Shown: positions 18,019-26,192 of the stretch, one piece after another
How the letters are laid out: each line of letters begins with the position of its first letter
Numbering within the stretch: the first letter of the stretch is position 1
Source of the DNA: Pseudomonas sp. PH1b
GTDB lineage: Bacteria; Pseudomonadota; Gammaproteobacteria; Pseudomonadales; Pseudomonadaceae
Length of the DNA stretch: 64,000 bases
Reading direction: 5' to 3'
Assembly (NCBI RefSeq): GCF_000633395.1
Contig: NZ_AYMU01000010.1
Span: forward strand, 248,001 to 312,000
Notes under the pieces: generated by a model
Database searches by the model: none
What the model saw: only the letters and a program-made list of their open reading frames with translations
Told to the model about the DNA's origin: nothing
Translations under genes and position numbers: made by a program

Positions 18019-18933
18019 TCAGGACTTTTTGTCGTCAGCCGCTTTGTCGGTCGGGTTGGCGATCAGGGCCTTGAGCTCGTCGCTCATCGGGAACATCAGG
18101 TTCAGGCCTTTTGGCGGGATCGGCGATTGGAACCACTTGTCGTAGATCTTGTTGATTTCGCCCGATTTGTAGGTGGCGACGATGGCGTCATCCACGGCTT
18201 TCTTGAACGGGGCATCGCCCTTGCGGACCATGCAGCCGTAGATCTCGTAGGACTGCGGAGTACCGGTCACGGCCCAGTCGGTAGGCTTCTTGGCCTTGGC
18301 CATTTCACCGGCCAGCAATGCGTCGTCCATCATGAAGGCAACGGCGCGGCCCGATTCCAGCATCTGGAAGGATTCACCGTGGTCCTTGGCGGAGATCACG
18401 TTCATGCCCATCTGCTTGTCGGCGTTCATCGACTTGAGGATGCGCTCGGACGTGGTGCCGGCGGTGGTCACCACGTTCTTGCCCTTCAGGTCGGCGAAGT
18501 CCTTGTAGGACGAGTCCTTCTTGGACAGCAGGCGGGTACCGATTTCGAAGATGCCCACCGAGAAGTCGACCTGTTGCTGGCGCTCGACGTTGTTGGTGGT
18601 GGAGCCGCACTCGACGTCCACGGTGCCGTTCTGCACCAGCGGGATACGGGTCTGGGAGGTGACCAGGTTGTACTTGACCTTGAGGTCAGGCATGTCGAGG
18701 TCTTTCTTGATCGCTTCGACGATTTTCAGCTGGATGTCGTGGGAGTAGCCCACCGGCACGCCGGAAGCGTCAGCGATGTAGGAAAACGGAATGGAAGCGT
18801 CGCGATGTCCGAGGGTGATGGTGCCGGACTCTTTGATTTTCTTCAGTGTGCCGGTGAGTTCGGCAGCGAAAACTGGAGTGCTAATCAGAGCGGCAGCGAT
18901 AGCTGCGCCCAACAGATGGGGAACGATGCGCAT
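18019..18933 (-). CDS. aatJ: glutamate/aspartate-binding periplasmic protein
   Basis: 304 residues from the ATG at 18933, with AGGAA 7 bases upstream; a TTG one codon earlier is less likely. Signal peptide with cleavage after VFAA (about residue 24). The rest is an SBP_bac_3 domain: TLGHRDASIPFSY, DVECGSTTN with the conserved Arg/Thr ligand loop, and GMNVISAKDHGESFQML. Size and sequence fit the GltI/AatJ group that binds glutamate and aspartate. First gene of the aatJQMP operon, driven by the sigma-54 promoter at 19050-19065. Confidence 0.93.
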   Translation of the reverse strand: MRIVPHLLGAAIAAALISTPVFAAELTGTLKKIKESGTITLGHRDASIPFSYIADASGVPVGYSHDIQLKIVEAIKKDLDMPDLKVKYNLVTSQTRIPLVQNGTVDVECGSTTNNVERQQQVDFSVGIFEIGTRLLSKKDSSYKDFADLKGKNVVTTAGTTSERILKSMNADKQMGMNVISAKDHGESFQMLESGRAVAFMMDDALLAGEMAKAKKPTDWAVTGTPQSYEIYGCMVRKGDAPFKKAVDDAIVATYKSGEINKIYDKWFQSPIPPKGLNLMFPMSDELKALIANPTDKAADDKKS

Positions 18934-19049
18934 CAATATTTCCTCGACATTTGTTTTTTTTATGAAGCCAGTTCGACGGCTCTTTTATACAGCGAATGCC
19001 TTGACGGCTCCTGCGTGTTGGCACGACAGGCATTCGTCGCACAGTGTAG

Positions 19050-19065
19050 AGCATGAGTCGTGCCA
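19050..19065 (-). promoter_or_regulatory. sigma-54 promoter of aatJQMP
   Basis: On the minus strand the site reads TGGCACGACTCATGCT. It matches TGGCACG-N4-TTGCW except for one base, with GG and GC 10 bases apart. The transcript would start near 19039, about 100 bases before aatJ. Sigma-54 control of this transporter through AauR is established in P. putida. Confidence 0.85.
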
Positions 19066-19141
19066 GACCAGTTGATCATGGTCAAAGCCTTGATTTCAAA
19101 GGTTATTAAATATTTATGGCACAGGGTTTTGCGGCCAGTTA

Positions 19142-19186
19142 TCCGGTTAACCGAATCCCTGCAGGTGCATCGTTCGGAAAACCGAA
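19142..19186. promoter_or_regulatory. two AauR-binding boxes
   Basis: TTCGGAAAACCGAA (19173-19186) is a perfect match to the reported AauR box TTCGG-N4-CCGAA. TCCGGTTAACCGAA (19142-19155) matches with one change. They are 31 bases apart, three helical turns, and 77-121 bases upstream of the sigma-54 promoter, the usual place for enhancer sites. Confidence 0.85.
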
Positions 19187-19242
19187 CGATTGGCCTTTCT
19201 TTAGGTGCCGGTTTTCGCGCCAGCGTTCAATCCTGGGTCCAT

Positions 19243-19276
19243 AAAAAAGCCCCTGGACCTTGCGGTACAGGGGCTT
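19243..19276 (-). terminator. intrinsic terminator of glpD
   Basis: Stem AAGCCCCTG / CAGGGGCTT with a 12-base loop, followed on the minus strand by a run of T. It starts 18 bases past the glpD stop codon. Confidence 0.9.
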
Positions 19277-19293
19277 GTGCGGACGCCAGCGGC

Positions 19294-20832
19294 TCAGGCA
19301 GCCTTGATCTTGCCGCGATTGTGCTCGAGTTTCTGCAGATAGTCCTCCAACTGTTGCTGTTCAGCCGCGGTGGTGAACAGCCCCAGCTTGCTCCGGCGCC
19401 AGAGAATGTCCTGGGCCTTCATCGCCCACTCTTCGGCGCACAGGTAGTCCACTTCACGGGTATAGAGCCCACCACCCAGGTGCTCGCCCATGTCGCTCAG
19501 GCTGTGCACGCCTTCCAGCAGGCGCCAGGTGCGGCTGCCGTAGGTGGTGGCCCAGCGCCGGGCGATCTGGCTGGGTACCCAGTCGAATTTCTTGCGGATG
19601 GCTTCGGCCAGGGCCTGCGGGGTGCTCATGTTCTCGCCACCGGGCAAGGTGGCCTGGGCGGTCCAGGCTGGCTTGGCCTGCTTGAAGTAAGGGGCCAGTT
19701 GCGCCATCGCCGATTCTGCCAGCTTGCGGTAGGTGGTCAGCTTGCCGCCGAACACCGACAGCAACGGAGCTTCCTCGCCTGTGCCGGAAAGCGCCAGGGT
19801 GTAGTCGCGAGTCACGGCCGAAGGGTTGTCGGATTCGTCGTTGCACAGCGGGCGAACACCGGAGTAGCTGTGCTGGATATCACTGCGGCTCAGTTGTTTC
19901 TTGAAGTGTGCATTGACCACTTGCAGCAGGTAGTCGGTTTCGCCTTCGGTGATCGCCACCTTGGCCGGGTCGCCGGTGTATTCGCGGTCGGTGGTGCCGA
20001 TCAGGGTGAACTGGTCGAGGTAGGGAATGGTGAAGACGATGCGCTGGTCTTCGTTCTGCAGAATGTGCGCGTGCTCGCCCTCATACAGCTTGGGCACGAT
20101 CAAGTGGCTGCCCTGGATCAGGCGGATGCCGTAGGGTGATTCCAGCTTCAGGTCGTCCTTGATGAACTTGGCGACCCAGGGGCCGGCGGCGTTCACCAGG
20201 GCCTTGGCGGTGATGGAGAACAGGCTGCCGTCGGCACGCTCCAGGTCCAGCTGCCACAGGCCCTTGCTGCGACGGGCGCTGATGCAACGGGTCTGGGTGT
20301 GCACATGGGCGCCTTTTTCCCGGGCGGCCATGGCGTTGAGCACTACCAGGCGAGCATCGTCGACCCAGCAGTCGGAATATTCGAAACCCTTGGTGATCTC
20401 GGCTTTCAGGGCACTGTCGGCACCGAACTTCAAGCTGCGCGAGCCGGCGAGCTTTTCCCGTTTGCCCAGGTGGTCATACAGGAACAGGCCGGCGCGGATC
20501 ATCCAGGCCGGACGCAGGTGCGGCCGGTGCGGCAGCACGAAGCGCATGGGCTTGACGATATGCGGCGCCTTGGCCAGGAGCACTTCACGCTCGGCCAGGG
20601 CTTCACGCACCAGGCGGAACTCGTAATGCTCGAGGTAGCGCAGGCCACCGTGGATCAGCTTGCTGCTGGCCGAGGAGGTGTGGCTGGCCAGGTCGTCTTT
20701 TTCACAAAGGAACACGGACAGGCCGCGACCTGCCGCATCGGCGGCAATCCCGACACCATTGATCCCACCGCCGATGACGGCGATATCGTAAACCTCGGAG
20801 AGAGGGCGCGCGGGCAAGGTAGAAGTGGGCAT
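19294..20832 (-). CDS. glpD: aerobic glycerol-3-phosphate dehydrogenase
   Basis: 512 residues. FAD-binding motif IAVIGGGINGVGIAADAAGRG near residue 17 and SSKLIHGGLRYLEHYEF, the signature of GlpD. Oxidises sn-glycerol 3-phosphate to dihydroxyacetone phosphate at the inner membrane and passes electrons to ubiquinone. Usual length for the family. Upstream lie three GlpR-type operator sequences; glpR is the next gene, on the same strand but with its own 245-base gap. Confidence 0.96.
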   Translation of the reverse strand: MPTSTLPARPLSEVYDIAVIGGGINGVGIAADAAGRGLSVFLCEKDDLASHTSSASSKLIHGGLRYLEHYEFRLVREALAEREVLLAKAPHIVKPMRFVLPHRPHLRPAWMIRAGLFLYDHLGKREKLAGSRSLKFGADSALKAEITKGFEYSDCWVDDARLVVLNAMAAREKGAHVHTQTRCISARRSKGLWQLDLERADGSLFSITAKALVNAAGPWVAKFIKDDLKLESPYGIRLIQGSHLIVPKLYEGEHAHILQNEDQRIVFTIPYLDQFTLIGTTDREYTGDPAKVAITEGETDYLLQVVNAHFKKQLSRSDIQHSYSGVRPLCNDESDNPSAVTRDYTLALSGTGEEAPLLSVFGGKLTTYRKLAESAMAQLAPYFKQAKPAWTAQATLPGGENMSTPQALAEAIRKKFDWVPSQIARRWATTYGSRTWRLLEGVHSLSDMGEHLGGGLYTREVDYLCAEEWAMKAQDILWRRSKLGLFTTAAEQQQLEDYLQKLEHNRGKIKAA

Positions 20833-20853
20833 CGACAGGCCTCGTGTTGCTTT

Positions 20854-20893
20854 GATATTTGAATTCGAACATTAATGTTCATTTTCGAAAATA
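20854..20893 (-). promoter_or_regulatory. tandem GlpR operators before glpD
   Basis: Two 20-base segments, AATGTTCATTTTCGAAAATA (20874-20893) and GATATTTGAATTCGAACATT (20854-20873), sit directly next to each other. By eye they match 17 and 15 of 20 positions of the E. coli GlpR operator WATKTTCGWTAWCGAMCATW. The centre also forms the palindrome GAACATTAATGTTC. They begin 22 bases before the glpD start, so bound GlpR would block transcription. Confidence 0.7.
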
Positions 20894-20957
20894 CTAGCGC
20901 ATAAAGATGGCTGTATCCAGCGCGCTTCGATTGAAAAAACTGATCGAAGCGGCGTGA

Positions 20958-20977
20958 AAGGAAAGTTTTCGAACATT
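20958..20977 (-). promoter_or_regulatory. third candidate GlpR operator
   Basis: The 20 bases end in CGAACATT and agree with 15 of 20 positions of the E. coli GlpR operator; the left half is weak. It lies about 65 bases further upstream of glpD than the tandem pair and could support looping. Confidence 0.45.
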
Positions 20978-21105
20978 GTCGAGGAGGTAACTGTAGCCGC
21001 TGTTGTTGCCTTGGGCTGAATGGCGGGGATCGGCCGCGACGATTTCGAAAGCGATGCAGCCTGCTGGCTTGGCGTTCGAGTGCAGCCGGATCCGCAGGGG
21101 GAAGG

Positions 21106-21861
21106 TCAGACCACTTCGAGACGGATCTTGTGCTGGTTCAGCAGTTGGCTCAGGGCCGGCACCGGTTGCTGGTCGGTGACCAGGCAATCGATCAGGCTGA
21201 TGGGGCCCAGGCGGATCATGGCGTTGCGTCCGAACTTGCTGGAGTCGGCGGCGAGGATCACCTGGCGGGCATTGGCGATGATCGCCTGGGACACCCGTAC
21301 TTCCTGGTAGTCGAAGTCCAGCAGGCTGCCGTCTTCATCGATGCCGCTGATGCCCACCAGGGCGAAGTCCACCTTGAACTGGTTGATGAAGTCGACACTG
21401 GCCTGGCCCACCACGCCGCCGTCACGCCGGACGTTGCCGCCGGTGAGCAGCACGTCGAAGTCGTCCTTGGCACTGAGCATCGAGGCCACGTGCAGGTTGT
21501 TGGTGATGATCTTCAGGTGGCTGTGATTGAGCAGGGCGCGGGCGATGGATTCGGTGGTGGTGCCGATATTGATGAACAGCGAGGCGTGGTCGGGGATCTG
21601 CGCGGCAATGGCTTCGCCGATGCGTTGCTTCTCATCGCGCATCTGGTCGGCGCGCATGGCGTAGGCGGTGTTTTCGACGCTGGAGTCATAGGCCGCGCCG
21701 CCGTGGTAGCGGCGCAGCAGATTGGCTTCCGCCAGCTGGTTGATATCGCGGCGGATGGTTTGCGGGGTAACGACGAACAGCTGGGCCAATTCCTCGATGC
21801 TGACGTAGCCGCGTTCGCGGACCAGGTCGAGGATTTGCTGCTGACGGGGAGGCAGATTCAT
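21106..21861 (-). CDS. glpR: DeoR-family glycerol regulon repressor
   Basis: 251 residues. N-terminal DeoR winged helix (RQQILDLVRERGYVSIEELAQLF, VTPQTIRRDIN) and a DeoR sugar-phosphate sensor domain with IGTTTESIA and VGISGIDEDGS. The inducer is glycerol 3-phosphate. It lies between glpK and glpD as in other Pseudomonas. The operator-like sites before glpD are its probable targets. Confidence 0.95.
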   Translation of the reverse strand: MNLPPRQQQILDLVRERGYVSIEELAQLFVVTPQTIRRDINQLAEANLLRRYHGGAAYDSSVENTAYAMRADQMRDEKQRIGEAIAAQIPDHASLFINIGTTTESIARALLNHSHLKIITNNLHVASMLSAKDDFDVLLTGGNVRRDGGVVGQASVDFINQFKVDFALVGISGIDEDGSLLDFDYQEVRVSQAIIANARQVILAADSSKFGRNAMIRLGPISLIDCLVTDQQPVPALSQLLNQHKIRLEVV

Positions 21862-21956
21862 GGGGCTTCCTTTGGGCTGCCGTGCAAAATTTGCCCATGA
21901 TGCCGCAGGAATCCCCTCCCGACCAGTTACAAGCGGTTACCAATCCACGGCTTGGC

Positions 21957-23462
21957 TTATTTGGCCTCGTCGTGGGGTTCCCAGTCGCGGGTGCGGCTGA
22001 CCGCTTTCTTCCAGCCTGCGTAGAGGCCTTCTTTTTCCGCTTCTGCAAGCGTTGGTTCGAACTCGCGCTCGATCACTGCCTTGCCGCGCAACTCTTCCAG
22101 GCTGCCCCAGAAGCCGCAGGCCAGGCCTGCCAGGTAGGCCGCGCCGAGGGCGGTGGTTTCACGCATTTGCGGGCGCTCCACCTGGGTGCCGAGGATGTCG
22201 GCCTGGAACTGCATGAGGAAGTTGTTGGCCACCGCGCCGCCGTCCACCCGCAGGGCCTTGAGGCGTTCGCCGGAATCCTGCTGCATGGCGTCGAGCACGT
22301 CACGGGTCTGGTAGGCGATGGATTCCAGGGCGGCGCGGATGATGTGGTCCACGCGCACGCCACGGGTCAGGCCGAACAGCGCGCCCCGGGCGTAGGGGTC
22401 CCAGTAGGGGGCGCCCAGGCCGGTGAAGGCCGGCACCAGGTACACGCCGTTGCTGTCCTTGACCTTGCCGGCGAAGTATTCGGTGTCGTGGGCGTCGTTG
22501 ATGATCTTCAGTTCATCACGCAGCCACTGCACGGTGGAGCCGCCGTTGAATACCGCACCTTCCAGGGCGTAGGCCACTTCGCCACGGGGGCCGCAGGCGA
22601 TGGTGGTGAGCATGCCGTGCTGGGATTTCACCGCCTTGTCGCCGGTGTTCATCAGCAGGAAGCAACCCGTGCCGTAGGTGTTTTTCGCCTGGCCCGGCTC
22701 GACGCACATCTGGCCGAACAGCGCCGCTTGCTGGTCACCGGCGATACCGCCGATGGCGATGCCGCTTTTGGTGCGGCCATAGATTTCCGACGAAGACTTC
22801 ACTTCCGGAAGCATTTCCCGCGGGATGTCCAGCACCTCCAGCATCTTCGCGTCCCACTCCAGGGTGTGGATGTTGAAGAGCATGGTGCGCGAGGCGTTGG
22901 TGTAGTCGGTGACGTGGGTCTTGCCGCCGGTGAATTTCCAGATCAGCCAGCTATCGATGGTGCCGAACAGCAGTTCGCCGCTACGAGCGCGCTCGCGGCT
23001 GCCTTCGACGTTGTCGAGGATCCACTTGAGCTTGGTGCCGGAGAAGTAGGGGTCGGTAACCAGGCCGGTGGTGTCGCGGATGTAGTCTTCCAGGCCATCG
23101 CGCTTGAGCTGCTGGCAGATCTCGGTGCTGCGGCGGCACTGCCAGACGATGGCGTTGTAGATCGGGCGGCCGGTGTTCTTGTCCCAGACCACGGTGGTTT
23201 CGCGCTGGTTGGTAATGCCGATGGCGGCCACCTGGTCGTGATGCAGGCCGGCTTGTGCCAGGGCTTCGACCATCACCGCGCTCTGGGTGGCAAAGATTTC
23301 CATCGGGTCATGTTCGACCCAGCCGGCTTGCGGGTAGTGCTGGGCGAACTCGCGCTGGGCGGTGCAGACCACGTTGGCGTCGCGGTCGAAAATGATCGCC
23401 CGGGAACTGGTCGTACCCTGATCGAGGGCAATGATGTAGTTCTTATTCTGAATGTCGGTCAT
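21957..23462 (-). CDS. glpK: glycerol kinase
   Basis: 501 residues. FGGY family kinase with the N-terminal phosphate loop ALDQGTTSSRAIIFD, the glycerol-binding region VWDKNTGRPIYNAIVWQ(C)R and the C-terminal FGGY signature GLAPYWDPYARGA-like segment. Converts glycerol and ATP to glycerol 3-phosphate in the cytoplasm. It follows glpF by 76 bases and precedes glpR by 95 on the same strand. Confidence 0.97.
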   Translation of the reverse strand: MTDIQNKNYIIALDQGTTSSRAIIFDRDANVVCTAQREFAQHYPQAGWVEHDPMEIFATQSAVMVEALAQAGLHHDQVAAIGITNQRETTVVWDKNTGRPIYNAIVWQCRRSTEICQQLKRDGLEDYIRDTTGLVTDPYFSGTKLKWILDNVEGSRERARSGELLFGTIDSWLIWKFTGGKTHVTDYTNASRTMLFNIHTLEWDAKMLEVLDIPREMLPEVKSSSEIYGRTKSGIAIGGIAGDQQAALFGQMCVEPGQAKNTYGTGCFLLMNTGDKAVKSQHGMLTTIACGPRGEVAYALEGAVFNGGSTVQWLRDELKIINDAHDTEYFAGKVKDSNGVYLVPAFTGLGAPYWDPYARGALFGLTRGVRVDHIIRAALESIAYQTRDVLDAMQQDSGERLKALRVDGGAVANNFLMQFQADILGTQVERPQMRETTALGAAYLAGLACGFWGSLEELRGKAVIEREFEPTLAEAEKEGLYAGWKKAVSRTRDWEPHDEAK

Positions 23463-23538
23463 GTCGATTGCCTTGGACGAAATAAGGGAGTGGGAACTGG
23501 CGCGGGATCGAATTGGGCAGGATCACGCGCCATGCTAT

Positions 23539-24387
23539 TCAGGAAGCTTTGACCTTGCCATCGGCGGACGGCTCGGCCTCGGGGGCGGCAACAGCGCTCG
23601 GCAGATGGCGGGCAATCAGCCCGCGATAGGCTGCGGCGCCGAGGCAGGCACCGAGGATCGGGGCAAAGATCGGCACCAGGAAGTACGGGATATCACGGCC
23701 GCCGGTGAAAGAAATCTCACCCCAGCCAGTCAGGAATGTCATCAGTTTAGGCCCGAAGTCCCGTGCCGGGTTCATCGCAAAGCCGGTCAGCGGGCCCATC
23801 GCACTGCCAATCACGGCGATCAGCAGGCCGATCAGCAGCGGCGCCATCGGGCCGCGAGGCAGGCCGTTGTTGTCGTCGGTCAGGGACATGATCACCCCCA
23901 TCAGGATCGCAGTGATCACCAATTCCACCAGGAATGCCTGGGCCGTGGACAACGCCGGGTTGGGGAAGGTGGAGAACACCGAGGCCAGTTCCAGGCTGGC
24001 CTGGGAACCGCGGATCATCTGGTGGGCTTGTTCGAAATCGAAGAATAGATTGCTGTAGAGCGTGTAAACCAACAGCGCCGCGCAGAAGGCGCCGGCGATC
24101 TGGGACAGGATATAGAACGGCAGTTTGCGTTTTTCGAAATCGGCGAACAGGCACAGGGCAATGCTCACGGCCGGGTTCAGGTGAGCGCCGGAGACGCCGG
24201 CGGTCAGGTAGATCGCCATGCTCACGCCGATCCCCCAGATGATGCTGATTTCCCATAGGCCGAAGCTGGCTCCCGCGACCTTGAGCGCGGCGACACATCC
24301 GGTGCCGAAGAAGATCAACAGTGCTGTACCCAGAAATTCGGCGATGCATTGACCCGATAGCGACGGTTGTTGCAGAGCAGTTGTCAT
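23539..24387 (-). CDS. glpF: glycerol uptake facilitator (aquaglyceroporin)
   Basis: 282 residues from ATG at 24387 (MTTALQQPSLSG); a longer frame upstream is not supported. MIP family with six membrane helices and both half-helix motifs, HLNPAVS and MNPARDFGP. It lets glycerol diffuse across the inner membrane; GlpK traps it as glycerol 3-phosphate. First gene of the glpFK(R) unit. Confidence 0.96.
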   Translation of the reverse strand: MTTALQQPSLSGQCIAEFLGTALLIFFGTGCVAALKVAGASFGLWEISIIWGIGVSMAIYLTAGVSGAHLNPAVSIALCLFADFEKRKLPFYILSQIAGAFCAALLVYTLYSNLFFDFEQAHQMIRGSQASLELASVFSTFPNPALSTAQAFLVELVITAILMGVIMSLTDDNNGLPRGPMAPLLIGLLIAVIGSAMGPLTGFAMNPARDFGPKLMTFLTGWGEISFTGGRDIPYFLVPIFAPILGACLGAAAYRGLIARHLPSAVAAPEAEPSADGKVKAS

Positions 24388-24758
24388 TGTGAACCTCGAT
24401 TTTTGTTGTTGTCTGGCGCTGCTGCAAAAGGCAGGGAGCGCGACTTCCAACGAAGACGGAATCCCCATTCCGGCTTCGCCTTGCTACGGGGTACAACCTT
24501 GTATCTAACGCATGATATTCAGAAACGAAAAAATATAGACAAGAAACACCGCTGTCAAAGGTCGAAAGTGAACGAGTGGTCATTTTATAGATATCAATCA
24601 AATGAATGATTCTGGGGGGTAGTCCGGGGAATGCCAGCAGTTGCCAAGCTCGCAAGCGCAAGGGGTGGCGATCAAGGCTTGTAATAGAGCCTTTTGCCGA
24701 TGAATGGCCTAAAATTCCCGAGCTTTGTTTTGCCTTTCATTTCGCCCCTGGAGCTGCC
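24388..24758. other. glpF/ybaK divergent intergenic region (no gene)
   Basis: 371 bases, AT-rich in the middle (24500-24610). GATATTCAGAAACGAAAAAA near 24510 is only a weak match to a GlpR operator (about 13 of 20), so GlpR control of glpF is plausible but not shown here. The frame running into ybaK from 24606 is not a credible extension. No other gene is seen. Confidence 0.7.
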
Positions 24759-25229
24759 ATGACCCCTGCACTGGACCTGCTGAAAAAAGTTCGCGCCGAA
24801 CATCGCATCCACAGTTACGAACATGATCCCAAGGCGGCGTCCTATGGCCTGGAGGCGGCGGAAAAGCTCAGCCTCGACCCGGCGCAAGTGTTCAAGACGC
24901 TGTTGGCCGCCAGCGAAAAGGGCGAATTGCTGGTGGCGGTGGTGCCGGTCGTCGGAAGCCTCGACCTGAAGGCACTGGCCCAGGCGGCCGGGGTAAAGAA
25001 AGCGGAAATGGCCGACCCGGCCGCCGCTCAACGCGCCACGGGCTATCTGCTGGGCGGGATCAGCCCGCTGGGGCAGAAGAAGCGCCTGCGGACGTTCATC
25101 GACAACAGCGCGCAACCCTTCGCCAGCATTTTTGTCAGTGCCGGCCGCCGAGGCCTGGAAGTTGAACTGGCAGCGGCGGTCCTCGCCGAACACACCCAGG
25201 CTCGCTTCGCTGATATCGGTCGTCCTTGA
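24759..25229 (+). CDS. ybaK: Cys-tRNA(Pro)/Cys-tRNA deacylase, YbaK family
   Basis: 156 residues starting MTPALDLLKK. YbaK/ProX editing domain: DLKALAQAAGVKKAEMADP, GYLLGGISPLGQKKRL with the catalytic Gly-rich GGISP loop, and RRGLEVEL. It hydrolyses Cys wrongly attached to tRNA-Pro, acting in trans with ProRS. A longer frame upstream lacks a good ribosome site. It precedes a PhzF-like gene by 120 bases. Confidence 0.9.
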   Translation: MTPALDLLKKVRAEHRIHSYEHDPKAASYGLEAAEKLSLDPAQVFKTLLAASEKGELLVAVVPVVGSLDLKALAQAAGVKKAEMADPAAAQRATGYLLGGISPLGQKKRLRTFIDNSAQPFASIFVSAGRRGLEVELAAAVLAEHTQARFADIGRP

Positions 25230-25349
25230 TTGTGGGAGCCAGCAGCGCTTTCAACTGCCGCTGTATGCTGAAAAATCCTCTCTTCTGTGTCTGTCGCGGG
25301 CGGCGTCCCGGCCCCCATGCTGGCGCCCGACCGTTCAAGGAGAAAGCTT

Positions 25350-26132
25350 ATGCAGCTCGAGTTCCATCAGATCGACGCTTTCAGCGACCGCCCGTTCGCC
25401 GGCAATCCGGCCATGGTCTATCGGCTTGAGTCCTGGCTCAGCGACGCGCTGATGCAGCAGATTGCCGCCGAGCACAACCTGGCGGAAACCGCCTTTCTGG
25501 TGCGCGAAGAGCAAGGCTGGCGGATCCGCTGGTTCACCCCGTCGACCGAGGTGCCCTTGTGCGGGCACGCCACTTTGGCCAGTGCCTATGTGCTGATGGA
25601 GATTTATGGTGAGGCGGCGCAGCGCATCGACTTTCTTAGTCGCTCCGGGCCCTTGAGCGTTAGCCGTGAAGGCGGCTTGTTATGGCTGGACTTCCCCCTG
25701 CGCAGCCCTCGCAGCCAGGGTGGGCTGGAGACGGTGGCGCAGGCGCTGGGCGTCAGGGTGGTGGAGTTGTTGGGGGCCAATGAATTGTTGGCAGTGCTGG
25801 AGTCGGAAAAGGCGGTACGCGAGTGCCGGCCGGATCTGCTGGCGTTGGCCCAGTTACCTTGGCCAGGTGTAATCGTCACTGCCCGAGGTGATAGCCACGA
25901 CTTCGTTTCTCGCTACTTTGCTCCCGCCATCGGTATCGATGAAGACCCTGTCACAGGCTCGACCCATTGCTGTCTCACGCCTTACTGGGCGCAGCAGTTG
26001 GACAAGCAGGAACTGACGGCTTTCCAGTGTTCCCCTCGGGGTGGGGCCCTGTTCTGCCGGCTGGAAGGCGAGCGGGTGAAGATTGGCGGTCATGCCCGCC
26101 GGATTGCCAGTGGCCATCTGCACCTGGAGTAA
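25350..26132 (+). CDS. PhzF-family isomerase-like protein
   Basis: 260 residues from ATG at 25350 with AGGAGA upstream. PhzF fold: QIDAFSDRPFAGNPAMV, the Glu of the active site in HNLAETAFLV, CGHATLASAY and the glycine loop EDPVTGSTHCCL. PhzF itself isomerises a phenazine precursor; stand-alone relatives such as this are of unknown substrate. No phenazine genes are nearby, so a role in phenazine synthesis is not supported. Confidence 0.88.
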   Translation: MQLEFHQIDAFSDRPFAGNPAMVYRLESWLSDALMQQIAAEHNLAETAFLVREEQGWRIRWFTPSTEVPLCGHATLASAYVLMEIYGEAAQRIDFLSRSGPLSVSREGGLLWLDFPLRSPRSQGGLETVAQALGVRVVELLGANELLAVLESEKAVRECRPDLLALAQLPWPGVIVTARGDSHDFVSRYFAPAIGIDEDPVTGSTHCCLTPYWAQQLDKQELTAFQCSPRGGALFCRLEGERVKIGGHARRIASGHLHLE

Positions 26133-26160
26133 TGCGCTGGGGCTTCGCCGACAAGCAGGT

Positions 26161-26190
26161 TCCCGTGGGAGCTGGCTTGCCGGCGATTAC
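26161..26190. repeat. single REP element
   Basis: CCGTGGGAGCTGGCTTGCCGG matches the head of the REP unit found in the array at 9.7 kb. It sits between the converging PhzF-like and ABC ATPase genes. Confidence 0.75.
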
Positions 26191-26192
26191 GC

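Larger units (their letters stand above)
18934..19293. other. aatJ upstream control region (no gene)
   Basis: A 360-base gap between aatJ and glpD, both on the minus strand. It holds the aatJ sigma-54 promoter, two AauR-type boxes and the glpD terminator, each listed separately. No convincing reading frame is present. Confidence 0.85.

Noticed and set aside
19018..19033. Plus-strand TGGCACGACAGGCATT as a second sigma-54 promoter
   Set aside because: The -12 GC is out of place, and the glpD gene that follows on that side is in the wrong orientation.
21882..23552. 556-codon plus-strand frame opposite glpK
   Set aside because: It is complementary to a clear glycerol kinase and shows no domain. 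GC-skewed shadow frame.
25350..26132. Phenazine biosynthesis locus suggested by the PhzF-like gene
   Set aside because: No phzA-E or phzG is present. Single PhzF relatives are common in bacteria without phenazines.
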